The notes under the pieces were generated by a model. It searched no databases. It saw only the letters and a program-made list of their open reading frames with translations, and was not told the origin of the DNA. The position numbers were made by a program, and so were the translations under genes. 64,000 bases of DNA. Source: Eshraghiella sp964405265. Lineage in GTDB: Bacteria; Bacillota; Clostridia; Lachnospirales; Lachnospiraceae. Below are positions 40,247-48,780 of this stretch, piece by piece; within the stretch, counting starts at the first letter, position 1, and every line of letters starts with the position of its first letter. The DNA is taken from positions 1 through 64,000 of the forward strand of contig CAYONC010000001.1 in the NCBI GenBank assembly GCA_964405265.1. The letters are read 5' to 3'.

Positions 40247-41455
40247 TTAATTTTCAGCTGTCGCAGAAGACTCTGTTGTAGCATTTTCCGTTGTTACCGC
40301 TTCAGTCGGTCTTGCATCTTCAGATTCTACCATTTTGTTATTATCATATAACCACATGCAGACAGCTTCAAATACAAAGCTCTCCATTATGTAGTCCCTG
40401 CCATATTCCTCTTCAAATTCGCTCACGTCATCATAGCTGTAATTTGCAGCATAGGTTGCAAGAAGTGAATTGTATATATCCTCCGTTACGGCGATATTCT
40501 CCTTCTTAGCAATTTCAACGGCTATCATAATGTATTCAAGTTCAGCCTGTGCCTGCTTTCTGCACTCTTCCTTAAGCTCATCTTCACTTTCGTATCCGCT
40601 CAGCTCAAGAAGTTCTTCATAAGTCATGCTCATATATTCGGCATAAGACTTAAAATATTCTACATAATAATCAATGTAATCCTGTGCCTGTTCTTCAAGC
40701 TTGGCTTCAGGGTAGCCGTTTATCTTGCAGGCTGCGACAATTTCCTTCCATGTATTCTGCTGGAATTCGCTTGTCTGTGTCTGGAGGTTATAGCTCTTAA
40801 GGTATTCTCTTATATATGCTTCATAATCCTTGGCAGTAGTATACTCGCCGTCGGTAATTTCATTAACAAATTCATCATTCCATTCAGGAACCTGTGCTTC
40901 ACCGTTCACATAATTAATCTTAACGGTAAATACGGTGTCCTTACCGGCAAGTGCCTCATTATTCTTATAGTCATCAGGGAATTTTACATTAAGCTCGTAT
41001 TCCTTACCGATTTCAAGTCCCGGAAGCTGGTCATTAAGCGAATCTATAAAGCCGTCGCCTATCTTATAGGTATATCCCGTTGCCGAACCGCCTTCAAATG
41101 CAATTCCGTCAATCTTACCGGTGTAATCCATGTTAACGGTATCCGTTTCCTTGACAATACCTTCCTTAACCTGTTCATATGTCGTTCCGTCTTCAATTTC
41201 TCCGTCAATTATTTCCTGAACCTGTTCATCCGTAACATCGGCAGGTGCAACCTTAATTTCAAGATTTGAATAATCACCTAAATCAACATACTTGGAATAA
41301 TCATCCAGTTCCATATAGAACTGTCCGCCAATTTCATAATACTTCTGTTCTTCGGTAGTTGTCTCACTTTCTCCATTGTTCTTGTTACCCGAACATGCTG
41401 TCAGTGAGAAAACCATGGTACCGGCAAGAAGTAATGCCATAAATTTCTTAAACAT
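40247..41455 (-). CDS. Lipoprotein with trigger-factor-like FKBP and chaperone domains
   Basis: The start at 41455 (MFKKFMALLLAGTMVFSL) has AAAGGAAAA upstream; the frame extends to 41521 without such a site. The 402-residue product has a lipoprotein signal with lipobox LTAC, then a region related to trigger factor: VTDEQVQEIIDGEI, an FKBP-type isomerase domain (about 120-205) with MDYTGKIDGIAFEGG, and a helical C-terminal chaperone domain (about 215-385). The ribosome-binding N-terminal domain of trigger factor is missing. It should be an extracytoplasmic, membrane-bound folding factor, a role filled by PrsA in other Firmicutes. The end is rich in Thr/Ala/Glu. Confidence 0.85.
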   Translation of the reverse strand: MFKKFMALLLAGTMVFSLTACSGNKNNGESETTTEEQKYYEIGGQFYMELDDYSKYVDLGDYSNLEIKVAPADVTDEQVQEIIDGEIEDGTTYEQVKEGIVKETDTVNMDYTGKIDGIAFEGGSATGYTYKIGDGFIDSLNDQLPGLEIGKEYELNVKFPDDYKNNEALAGKDTVFTVKINYVNGEAQVPEWNDEFVNEITDGEYTTAKDYEAYIREYLKSYNLQTQTSEFQQNTWKEIVAACKINGYPEAKLEEQAQDYIDYYVEYFKSYAEYMSMTYEELLELSGYESEDELKEECRKQAQAELEYIMIAVEIAKKENIAVTEDIYNSLLATYAANYSYDDVSEFEEEYGRDYIMESFVFEAVCMWLYDNNKMVESEDARPTEAVTTENATTESSATAEN

Positions 41456-41541
41456 ATTGAATTTTCCTTTCATAAATAAAAATACAGTAAATACTTTATC
41501 ATATGAATATGGAAAAATCAAAGGTTTTCACAAAACATTCA

Positions 41542-42882
41542 TTAATCCGTTACCAAATCACAGGCTTTCAGCTCCATTATGGTATCTTTGTCAATATGTT
41601 CCATTCCGACTATACGTCCTGCCTGCTTTGCAACTGCCTTTTCAAAAAAGTTTCTTGCTTCCCTTGCATTGGCAAAATTCTCCGGCTTATCACTGCACAA
41701 TCTTCCGTAATATTCAAGCGCCGCCATTTTGGCCTCCCCGGATAATCTGTAATCCTGTGCGGCAGCCATGCTTTTTGTTATTTCAAGAAGCTGTTCCGGT
41801 GTATAATCTTCAAATGTAAGAAATTTATTAAATCTTGATCTCAGCCCCGGGTTGGAATCAAGAAATTCTTCCATAAGCTTCGGATAACCTGCCACTATCA
41901 CAACAAGGTTATCACGGTTATCCTCCATTGCCTTCAGCAGGGTATCCACCGCTTCCTGTCCGAAATCACCCTGCCCCTTGCCTGACGTAAGGGTATAAGC
42001 TTCATCAATGAAGAGTATGCCTCCAAGTGCCGACTCAACCACTTCCGTTACTTTTGTGGCTGTCTGTCCGATATATCCGCTGACAAGACCCGATCTGTCC
42101 ACTTCAACCAGCTGTCCGCCTGAAAGTATGCCTAATGAATGGTATATTCCGGCAAGAAGTCTTGCCACGGTTGTCTTACCTGTTCCCGGATTTCCCGAAA
42201 ACACGAGATGTCTGGACACCGACGGCTGTTTAAGTCCCCTCTCCTCCCTTATCTTCTGAACCTTCATAAGGTTTACGAGCATATTAACATCATGCTTAAC
42301 TCCCTCCAGTCCCGTAAGTGCATTCAGTTCTTCAAGTGCCTCTTCAACGGTTCTGTTGCCCGGTACCGCCTTTCTTATACTGCCCGTGCTTCCTGCTGCC
42401 CCGTACTCCTTCGCAAATTTTTCAAGCATACTTATATAAGATGTGAATCTGCCTATCATACTGTCTGACGATATGTCCATTACAGCCACAAATTCCTGTC
42501 CGAGTGCCCTTATTGTATTAATATAAGTCTGCGTAACCTTCTTCATGCTGCCAAGCTTTCCCGAAGCATCCGCAAGTATAAAATACTTAAATGAAAAAGG
42601 CGGATTATCAAGATATGCTGAATCTGCAATATGCTCACCGGCAATGACTGACGAAACCATTCCGTGTGTTGCATCAAAACCTGTTACATCTTTTATAAAT
42701 GACAGCTCTTCTGCTGATATGTACGAATCAAGAGATGACAGAAACGACAGAAACTTAAGCAGCTCATATCTGAAATTATCCCTTAATGATGTATTTATGG
42801 TATCTTTCATAATACCTTTTTTTTCTATTTCATCCGCTATACGGTAACATTCTTCAATTCCTGTACTGATATCCTTGTTCAA
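41542..42882 (-). CDS. SpoVK/CbbX-like AAA+ ATPase
   Basis: The start is a TTG at 42882 with GAGGTAATAAA before it, 4 nt after apbE. The 446-residue protein has an N-terminal helical domain of unknown role (about 1-160) and an AAA+ domain of the CbbX/SpoVK type (about 185-430) with Walker A GNPGTGKT, Walker B GILFIDEAYTL, sensor 1 VIVAGY and arginine-finger region NPGLRSRFNKFL. CbbX reactivates Rubisco; SpoVK is a sporulation protein of Bacillus. No Rubisco gene is in the window. The linkage with apbE suggests a post-translational remodelling role, but the substrate is unknown. Confidence 0.88.
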   Translation of the reverse strand: MNKDISTGIEECYRIADEIEKKGIMKDTINTSLRDNFRYELLKFLSFLSSLDSYISAEELSFIKDVTGFDATHGMVSSVIAGEHIADSAYLDNPPFSFKYFILADASGKLGSMKKVTQTYINTIRALGQEFVAVMDISSDSMIGRFTSYISMLEKFAKEYGAAGSTGSIRKAVPGNRTVEEALEELNALTGLEGVKHDVNMLVNLMKVQKIREERGLKQPSVSRHLVFSGNPGTGKTTVARLLAGIYHSLGILSGGQLVEVDRSGLVSGYIGQTATKVTEVVESALGGILFIDEAYTLTSGKGQGDFGQEAVDTLLKAMEDNRDNLVVIVAGYPKLMEEFLDSNPGLRSRFNKFLTFEDYTPEQLLEITKSMAAAQDYRLSGEAKMAALEYYGRLCSDKPENFANAREARNFFEKAVAKQAGRIVGMEHIDKDTIMELKACDLVTD

Positions 42883-42886
42883 TTTA

Positions 42887-43864
42887 TTACCTCACATATT
42901 TTTCTGCCCCGGCAGAATAATAAACGTTATTGTCAGCGTCAACAAAAACCGCATATATACCATCCAGCGAATCAATCAGCTTTCCCGCTCTGTCAAGTCC
43001 CATTATAAGACATGCCGTGCTGAGGCAGTCTCCGGTCAGAGACTGTTCCGAAATGACTGTTACGGAGCAGAGCCCCGACTGCGACGGAAATCCCGTTACC
43101 GGGTTCAGTACGTGATGGTACAGTATACCGTTTTTTTCAAAATATCTCTCATATACTCCGGATGTCACAACACTCATGTCACTGACATTAATTCCGGCAA
43201 TAATATCATTCGTGTTTCCGAATGGTTCCCTTATCCCGATTGAAAAATCGCTGCCGTCGGGTCTGCTGCCTATACAGAGTATATTCCCGCCAAGATTGAT
43301 AAGTGCACTCGTAACACCCTCGCTTATAAGATATTCCTTAATGCGGTCGGCAATATATCCCTTCGCCGCCCCGCCAAGGTCTATTCCCGTATCATTAAGT
43401 CTTATTTCCTCATCTGTCAGGGATATTCTGTCATATCCCACACGTTCCAGTGCCTCATATAGCTGCTCTTCTTCCGGAACCGTATGCAGCTTAAAGTCCC
43501 ACAGACTGCTTACCGGCTCTATGGTTATGTCAAACAGTCCGCCCGTCATCATTGAATACCCGACGGCTTCCCTGATTATGGCGGCAAGTTCTTCCTTTTC
43601 CTCCGAATCTATCACGGTCACACCCGTTTTATTAAGCCTGTAAAGCTCGGATCCGCTGTCCGTCCTTGAAAAAATCTTCTCGTATTCGCTGCACATGCTT
43701 ATGCACCGGTCAGCCGTTTCCTGCGTTCCGCCTTTATATAGTTTTATCTGTATATATGTATCCAGTGCAAAGCCCTCTGCCGTATATTCACGTCGGGGCT
43801 GTCCACAGGATGTGAACACGGCCGATAACAAGACTGCCGTAAGCAAAATCATTATTTTTTTCAT
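42887..43864 (-). CDS. apbE: FAD:protein FMN transferase ApbE (lipoprotein)
   Basis: The 325-residue protein has a lipoprotein signal with FTSC as lipobox and an ApbE domain. It attaches FMN to a Thr in partner proteins such as RnfG/RnfD or NqrC. Features include the FAD-binding region, GGAAKGYIADRI, INLGGNILCIGSRPDG and the metal-binding LTGDCLSTACLIMG. The start codon lies 7 nt behind a TATAAT box and no ribosome binding site is present, so it is probably translated from a leaderless mRNA. It is divergent from the PerR-like gene and followed by the AAA+ gene. No FMN target gene (rnf, nqr) is seen in the window. Confidence 0.92.
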   Translation of the reverse strand: MKKIMILLTAVLLSAVFTSCGQPRREYTAEGFALDTYIQIKLYKGGTQETADRCISMCSEYEKIFSRTDSGSELYRLNKTGVTVIDSEEKEELAAIIREAVGYSMMTGGLFDITIEPVSSLWDFKLHTVPEEEQLYEALERVGYDRISLTDEEIRLNDTGIDLGGAAKGYIADRIKEYLISEGVTSALINLGGNILCIGSRPDGSDFSIGIREPFGNTNDIIAGINVSDMSVVTSGVYERYFEKNGILYHHVLNPVTGFPSQSGLCSVTVISEQSLTGDCLSTACLIMGLDRAGKLIDSLDGIYAVFVDADNNVYYSAGAEKYVR

Positions 43865-43870
43865 GCATTA

Positions 43871-43899
43871 ATTATAATATTTCTTGACATATAAATCAA
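43871..43899 (-). promoter_or_regulatory. Promoter of apbE giving a leaderless mRNA
   Basis: On the minus strand TTGATT (43894-43899), 17 nt and TATAAT (43871-43876). The predicted transcription start falls on or next to the A of the ATG at 43864. It overlaps the divergent promoter at 43884-43912, so the two compete. Confidence 0.55.
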
Positions 43900-43928
43900 T
43901 TATTTTTAAAATAATAATGATTACTATT
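43884..43928 (+). promoter_or_regulatory. Promoter and PerR/Fur-type operator of the regulator gene
   Basis: TTGACA (43884-43889), 17 nt and TAAAAT (43907-43912) are followed by TAATGATTACTATT (43915-43928), inside an AT-rich region with partial dyad symmetry. The same 14-mer recurs in the rubrerythrin promoter (44389-44402), which makes a PerR/Fur binding site and autoregulation likely. GGAGG lies before the ATG. Confidence 0.75.
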
Positions 43929-43945
43929 ATTATATCGGAGGCAAT

Positions 43946-44338
43946 ATGCAGAATAAGGTAATAAAATACAGCCGCCAAAGGGAAGCAATACGTGAATTTC
44001 TGATATCCAGAAAGGATCATCCCACGGCAGAAACCATATATGAGGAAGTAAGGAAGCAATATCCCCGCATCAGCCTCGGAACGGTATACAGAAATCTGTC
44101 ACTTCTGACAGAACTGGAGCAGGCAGTCAGAATTCCTTCTTCTGACGGATTTGACCACTTTGACGGAAATCCCGAACCGCACTACCACTTTATCTGTGAC
44201 TCATGCCGTGCGATAATTGATTTACCCATGCCATTAGCGGAAGAGCTTAACCGGCAGGCAGGCAGTGGATTTGAAGGTATAATAACTGGACATACCGCAT
44301 TTTTTTACGGACTGTGCGGAAAATGCAAAAGGAAATAA
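43946..44338 (+). CDS. perR: Fur-family regulator, PerR type
   Basis: The 130-residue protein has a winged helix (about 10-75) with LGTVYRNLSLL and a C-terminal dimerisation domain with HYHFICDSC and LCGKCKR, the two CxxC pairs of the structural zinc site. His residues in HPTAE, the HYH motif and Asp residues in FDHFDG resemble the PerR metal site that senses peroxide through Fe-dependent His oxidation. It stands 88 nt before rubrerythrin, a typical PerR target, and both share an operator. Fur or Zur cannot be excluded from sequence alone. Confidence 0.85.
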   Translation: MQNKVIKYSRQREAIREFLISRKDHPTAETIYEEVRKQYPRISLGTVYRNLSLLTELEQAVRIPSSDGFDHFDGNPEPHYHFICDSCRAIIDLPMPLAEELNRQAGSGFEGIITGHTAFFYGLCGKCKRK

Positions 44339-44352
44339 ATGTTATTTTACTA

Positions 44353-44402
44353 TTGACAATTAATTTAAATCTGATATTATAATATCAGTAATGATTACTA
44401 TT
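44353..44402 (+). promoter_or_regulatory. Rubrerythrin promoter with an 18-bp palindrome and the shared 14-mer operator
   Basis: TTGACA (44353-44358) and a TATAAT (44378-44383, spacing 19) lie together with the perfect palindrome CTGATATTATAATATCAG (44371-44388), so the -10 box is the palindrome centre. Directly behind it is TAATGATTACTATT (44389-44402), identical to the element in the promoter of the PerR-like gene. The arrangement suggests two operator elements with repression in the absence of oxidative stress. Confidence 0.75.
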
Positions 44403-44426
44403 TTTAAATTAAAGGAGAAAAAAATT

Positions 44427-44969
44427 ATGGCAAAATATGTATGCAGTGTATGCGGTTATGTTCACGAGGGAGATTCAGCTCCTGACAAGTGTCCTGTATG
44501 TCAGGCACCGGCTGACAAATTCAAGGAGCAGGCTGGTGAGAAAACCTGGGCTGCCGAGCACACGGTCGGCGTGGCACAGGGAGCACCGGAAGATATCATT
44601 GAAGATTTAAGGGCTAATTTTGCAGGAGAATGTTCAGAGGTAGGTATGTACCTTGCAATGGCAAGAGTTGCACACAGGGAAGGCTATCCTGAAATAGGTC
44701 TGTACTGGGAAAAGGCAGCTTACGAGGAAGCAGAGCATGCGGCCAAATTTGCAGAGCTTCTCGGCGAAGTTATTACTGATTCTACCAAAAAGAATCTCGA
44801 AATGAGAGTGGATGCAGAAAACGGAGCAACTGCAGGCAAGTTTGAGCTTGCCAAGAGAGCCAAGGAGCTTAATCTTGATGCAATTCACGATACCGTTCAT
44901 GAAATGGCAAGGGACGAAGCACGACACGGTAAAGCATTTGAGGGCCTGTTGAAGAGATATTTCGGCTGA
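44427..44969 (+). CDS. rbr: Rubrerythrin-type peroxidase (rubredoxin domain first)
   Basis: The ATG at 44427 (MAKYVCSVCGYVHEGD) is used as AAAGGAG lies 8-14 nt upstream; the longer frame starts inside the operator. The 180-residue protein has a rubredoxin-like domain at the N-terminus (CSVCGY...CPVCQAP, residues about 5-26), reversed relative to classical rubrerythrin, and a ferritin-like di-iron domain with FAGECSEVGMYLAMARVA, EAAYEEAEHAAKF and HEMARDEARHGKAF carrying the Glu/His iron ligands. It reduces hydrogen peroxide in anaerobes. Regulation by the neighbouring PerR-like protein is likely from the shared operator. Confidence 0.95.
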   Translation: MAKYVCSVCGYVHEGDSAPDKCPVCQAPADKFKEQAGEKTWAAEHTVGVAQGAPEDIIEDLRANFAGECSEVGMYLAMARVAHREGYPEIGLYWEKAAYEEAEHAAKFAELLGEVITDSTKKNLEMRVDAENGATAGKFELAKRAKELNLDAIHDTVHEMARDEARHGKAFEGLLKRYFG

Positions 44970-44991
44970 TATATGTTTTATTAATTAAAAT

Positions 44992-45036
44992 ACCCCCGCG
45001 CAGATTCCGGCAGTCAGCCGTATCTGTCCCGGGGGT
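44992..45036 (+). terminator. Terminator of the rubrerythrin gene
   Basis: ACCCCCG/CGGGGGT forms the base of a long hairpin with an inner CAGAT/ATCTG pairing, followed by TTTTTATTTTAT. It stands between the convergent rubrerythrin and ABC permease genes. Confidence 0.85.
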
Positions 45037-45043
45037 TTTTATT

Positions 45044-46789
45044 TTATAACGGTAAATCTTTCTTCGTAAAGCGTAATGAACCGGCAACGTAGCCTGCTAT
45101 GCCTGCTGCCCCCAGTATGCAGAACTTCCAGATAAAATCATTCGTTCCGTCAATAATTGATATTACGTCAAAGAGTGATATAACCGTGGCATAATTAAAA
45201 TTATTCAATGCCTCAAGCCGTACAACCGATGGAATAACCGGGCTGCCGAACAGTCCGAGCATGGCTGCAACAAGGGCAAAAATTGAGAGTCCGCCTCCGA
45301 TTGCCATGGAATGCTTACTTCTGTCAAATATACATGACGTAAAGAAACAGAGTCCTGACAGTGCCAGCAATACCAGGAAAGCACCTGTATTAAGCATAAC
45401 AAGTTTTCTGCATGTAAGCTCAACCTCTTCCGTCACAAGAGACAGACATACGCAGCCGGTAGCTGTCGTAAGGGAGAACATGGCAAACAGCGAACCTATA
45501 AGATATACTGCCTGTGTAAATGCAACGGTACTTCTTTTAGTCGATGTAGACAGAACATATGCCATTGAGCCGCTGTCCACCTGACCGGCTATAAGATTAT
45601 TGGATGTCATTATCATGTAAATTATAGGCAGAAGCAGACCGGCCAGCTTATAGAAAATAGAGCCGACAATCAATGTATACAAATCCATCTGTCCGATTTC
45701 TTCAATCGCTTCGGACACTTCTTCAGGCAGTGTCGAAAGAAAGCTGCTTGACACATCCTTCGCAATGCTTGCTTTCTTTTCTTCAACTGCTTTTAAGTAT
45801 TCTTCTTCATTTTCCGTTTTTTCAACAAGCCCTGTTTCATACTCCAGTCTTCCTCTATATGTAACTACAGCCGTATTAGCCATATGTCTGACCGATTCGT
45901 AGGTATATCCGAAGGATTCATATTTCTCAGCGGTAACACCATAACCGGAAAGTGCTTCAAGCAGTGCCCCGACAGTTTCCTCACCCGTCATGTTACCGGC
46001 AAGAAATATTGCCATACATTTCTCAGCCCTTGATCCCCGGTAATCATTTCGCTCCTTGGATTCAAGGTATTCTGCAGCATCTCCCGAAGCAATATGATTA
46101 ACAAGCGACATAAAATCATATTCTCCCGGTACCTCTTCTCCCAATCCGGTATAATAATCATCAAAGCTGTTTACGGGATTCAGCGTGTACATGATACAGC
46201 CAAGCAGTTCCTGTGCTTCCGTCGACTCAGGATTATATCCTGCCTCTGAGATTTTTTCACTGATATATGCCTGTATTTCTTCACACGCTGAGGTATATGC
46301 AGCAATAATTGCATTCTCCTGCGTTGCCGGAGTTTTTTCCTTCCACAGCTCTATTGCAGACATGTATTCGCTTATGTCATCATAATTTCCCTGCTCAGGC
46401 ATATCAGCAAGCCACAGTGATACAGAATCGGCAAATGACTTTCCTGCATCTGTCTTTACCTGCCATTCTTCCGTTTCTCCCCCTCCCTGTACTTTTGAAA
46501 AATAAAGGAGGTATGAAAGTGTATCTTCTGCATTTGTCAGAAAGAACGAGTCAAATTTTTTAAGCCCGTCTTCTGCATTTGCATAATAGGAAATTGCTTT
46601 TTCTTCCATTTGGGAATCTATTTCCTTGATAATAATGGTATCTGATATTGCACCTTTAACCTGACCTATGTTGCCGTTGCCGGATATGAGCATAACACAG
46701 GCAAGCATGAAGCATACGGCAAATGTAATGATTGCCCACATGGTTCCGTTCGCCTTGCAGGACTGTTTGAATAAAGCTTTACTAAACAT
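45044..46789 (-). CDS. ABC-2 type exporter permease
   Basis: The 581-residue protein has one N-terminal transmembrane helix (about 16-37), a large external domain (about 40-355) and five further helices in the C-terminal part (about 365-575), as in ABC-2 permeases with an extended first loop. SGSMAYVLSTSTKRSTVAFTQAVY is the conserved cytosolic coupling segment of this class (partly quoted here). It works with one or both ATPases encoded directly upstream (13-nt gap). Likely substrates are peptides, antibiotics or lipids, but nothing more specific can be read. The group is controlled by a divergent TetR gene. Confidence 0.85.
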   Translation of the reverse strand: MFSKALFKQSCKANGTMWAIITFAVCFMLACVMLISGNGNIGQVKGAISDTIIIKEIDSQMEEKAISYYANAEDGLKKFDSFFLTNAEDTLSYLLYFSKVQGGGETEEWQVKTDAGKSFADSVSLWLADMPEQGNYDDISEYMSAIELWKEKTPATQENAIIAAYTSACEEIQAYISEKISEAGYNPESTEAQELLGCIMYTLNPVNSFDDYYTGLGEEVPGEYDFMSLVNHIASGDAAEYLESKERNDYRGSRAEKCMAIFLAGNMTGEETVGALLEALSGYGVTAEKYESFGYTYESVRHMANTAVVTYRGRLEYETGLVEKTENEEEYLKAVEEKKASIAKDVSSSFLSTLPEEVSEAIEEIGQMDLYTLIVGSIFYKLAGLLLPIIYMIMTSNNLIAGQVDSGSMAYVLSTSTKRSTVAFTQAVYLIGSLFAMFSLTTATGCVCLSLVTEEVELTCRKLVMLNTGAFLVLLALSGLCFFTSCIFDRSKHSMAIGGGLSIFALVAAMLGLFGSPVIPSVVRLEALNNFNYATVISLFDVISIIDGTNDFIWKFCILGAAGIAGYVAGSLRFTKKDLPL

Positions 46790-46801
46790 AATTTCACCGG
46801 T

Positions 46802-47704
46802 TTAACCTTTCTTATGATTATCCATCAGAATTTTTTTAAAATGCATTTCAAGAGTATACGGCAGTTCTGAAACAAACTTTACGTTGTATGTTTTCAGGTT
46901 TTTGAGAAGTCCTGCCGTTTCATCCGCTCCTATGCGGATTGAAATCTGATTATACTGTTCCTGAATCCGTATTATTTCATATCCTTCTTTCACAAAAGAA
47001 AGATAATCTTCATGGGTATGGAACTCAATTTTAAATTCCTTAACCTCACGGTTCCGTATACTGTTCATGTCACATACGTCTATAATGTGACCATTGTTTA
47101 TAAGTGCCACCCTGTCACAGGTTTTTTCCAGCTCATCAAAGCTGTGACTGCTCATGAAGATGGTTTTCCCTTTTTTGTGTTCCTCTTTAATTATGTCAAG
47201 AAATGCGGAACGCATCAGCGGATCAAGTCCGGTAGTAGGTTCATCTAAAATAATAATCGGAGAGTCATTCATCAGTGCTGCCACAAGAGCGGTTTTCTGC
47301 TTCATTCCCTTACTCATGCGTTTAAGATTCGCCCTCGGATCAAGCTGTAATCTCTCAATCAGCTCATTGGCACGGCTCATGTCTTTAAGTCCGAGGAAAT
47401 CCGCCTGGCATTTCAGAAAATCAATACCCGTCTTTAAATCCGGAAAAGCAATTTCTCCCGGAACGTAACCGATTTTTTTTACAATTTCACTTGCATTCTC
47501 CCATGATGACATTCCGTTAACCCTCGTGCATCCTGAATCCGGTCTTATAAATCCCATAATATGTCTTATGGTTGTAGTTTTTCCGCTGCCGTTGGTTCCT
47601 ACATATCCTACCATTTCACCTTCGGCTATCGTTAAATTCAGTCCGAATATTCCGCTGTCGTTTCCGTAATCCTTGGTCAGATTACTGATTTCAATTATAT
47701 TCAT
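46802..47704 (-). CDS. ABC transporter ATPase (second of the operon)
   Basis: The 300-residue protein has Walker A GTNGSGKTT, signature MSKGMKQKTALVAAL, Walker B PIIILDEPTTGLDPL and the H-loop SSHSFDELEKTCDR. The C-terminal part (about 215-300) is the usual extension of drug-efflux ATPases of the CcmA/DrrA group. It overlaps the first ATPase gene by 4 nt and precedes the permease by 12 nt. The signature is MSKGM in place of LSGGQ, which is common in this group. Confidence 0.92.
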   Translation of the reverse strand: MNIIEISNLTKDYGNDSGIFGLNLTIAEGEMVGYVGTNGSGKTTTIRHIMGFIRPDSGCTRVNGMSSWENASEIVKKIGYVPGEIAFPDLKTGIDFLKCQADFLGLKDMSRANELIERLQLDPRANLKRMSKGMKQKTALVAALMNDSPIIILDEPTTGLDPLMRSAFLDIIKEEHKKGKTIFMSSHSFDELEKTCDRVALINNGHIIDVCDMNSIRNREVKEFKIEFHTHEDYLSFVKEGYEIIRIQEQYNQISIRIGADETAGLLKNLKTYNVKFVSELPYTLEMHFKKILMDNHKKG

Positions 47705-48639
47705 TGCAATGCACCTCCGAAATCCTTATCTTCCCTATAGAATTTCATGAAGTAATCTTCAAGTGTTTCTTTTCTGTTGCTGAACGAATCTGTCTCAAGC
47801 ATCGAAAGTATTCCAATCAGATTATTAAGGTCCTCATCTTCAATGGACAGATAGACTGCATTTTCATATTCTCCGTTCATAATACATGAAGGAAGAGTTT
47901 TACTTTCCGATTTAAATTTTTCCCTTGCCTGCGTGTTTTTAAATTTCACCGTGTAATATTTTCTTGATGCGTGCTTAAGTTCATCCGCAACAAATTCCGA
48001 TACGATTCTTCCGTCTTTTATTATGGCAATGCGGTCACAGGTTGAATCTATTTCAGAAAAAATATGGCTGGATAATAATATTGTTTTTCCTCTGCTTTTC
48101 TCCTCATGAATAAACTGTATAAAAATCTCCTGCATAACCGGATCAAGCCCGCTTGTCGGTTCATCCAAAATAAGCACATCCGGATCCGACATAAATGATG
48201 TTACAATGGCAAGCTTACGCTTTACTCCGAGACTCATACGCTTTGTTTCACCACGAAGTACATTATCTTCAAGTTCAAACAGGTTTATCATTTCGGTAAG
48301 TCTCCGGTCATTATGAATTTTCTGCATATCCTGCATCATCCGTATGAACTCCCATCCGGTCAGTCCTGCCGGCAGTGCTATTTCTCCGGGAATATAGCCC
48401 ACATGATTCAGAATTTTATCGTAATTGTTAAAGGCTTCCTTTCCAAGAATTTTTGCACTTCCAGAATCCGGTTTTGAAAAACCCATCAGATGCCTTATGG
48501 TAGTTGACTTTCCGGCACCATTCGGTCCGAGAAATCCAAAAACCTCTCCTTCATCAACATGGAGGCTGACATCAAATACGCCACGCCCGAACCCGTAATC
48601 CTTGGTTAAGCAGGCTGTTTCTATCACCATACTCATCAT
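47701..48639 (-). CDS. ABC transporter ATPase (first of the operon)
   Basis: The 312-residue protein has Walker A GPNGAGKST, signature MSLGVKRKLAIVTSF, Walker B VLILDEPTSGLDPV and the H-loop SSHIFSEIDSTCDR. It is related to, but clearly different from, the second ATPase. Two ATPases with a single permease suggest a heterodimeric ATPase pair, with the permease as homodimer. The start has GAAAGGAG upstream. The gene is divergent from the TetR gene at 48781. Confidence 0.92.
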   Translation of the reverse strand: MMSMVIETACLTKDYGFGRGVFDVSLHVDEGEVFGFLGPNGAGKSTTIRHLMGFSKPDSGSAKILGKEAFNNYDKILNHVGYIPGEIALPAGLTGWEFIRMMQDMQKIHNDRRLTEMINLFELEDNVLRGETKRMSLGVKRKLAIVTSFMSDPDVLILDEPTSGLDPVMQEIFIQFIHEEKSRGKTILLSSHIFSEIDSTCDRIAIIKDGRIVSEFVADELKHASRKYYTVKFKNTQAREKFKSESKTLPSCIMNGEYENAVYLSIEDEDLNNLIGILSMLETDSFSNRKETLEDYFMKFYREDKDFGGALQ

Positions 48640-48663
48640 TGCTCCTTTCTTTTTTGAACACTG

Positions 48664-48692
48664 TTGATATTTGAACTGTGTTGAACTATAAT
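48664..48692 (+). promoter_or_regulatory. Promoter of the TetR gene with TTGAAC repeats
   Basis: TTGATA (48664-48669), 17 nt and TATAAT (48687-48692) are near consensus. Three copies of TTGAAC lie here (about 48653, 48671 and 48681), and AACAC/GTGTT forms a dyad, so a repressor bound here would control this promoter and the divergent ABC operon. The leader before the TetR ATG is about 80 nt. Confidence 0.65.
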
Positions 48693-48780
48693 ATTCTTAA
48701 GAAGATTATGAAAGAACAATATTTTAATCATTGTATAAATATTAACACTTTTGCGGAATATGTACACATATGGAGGAAAA

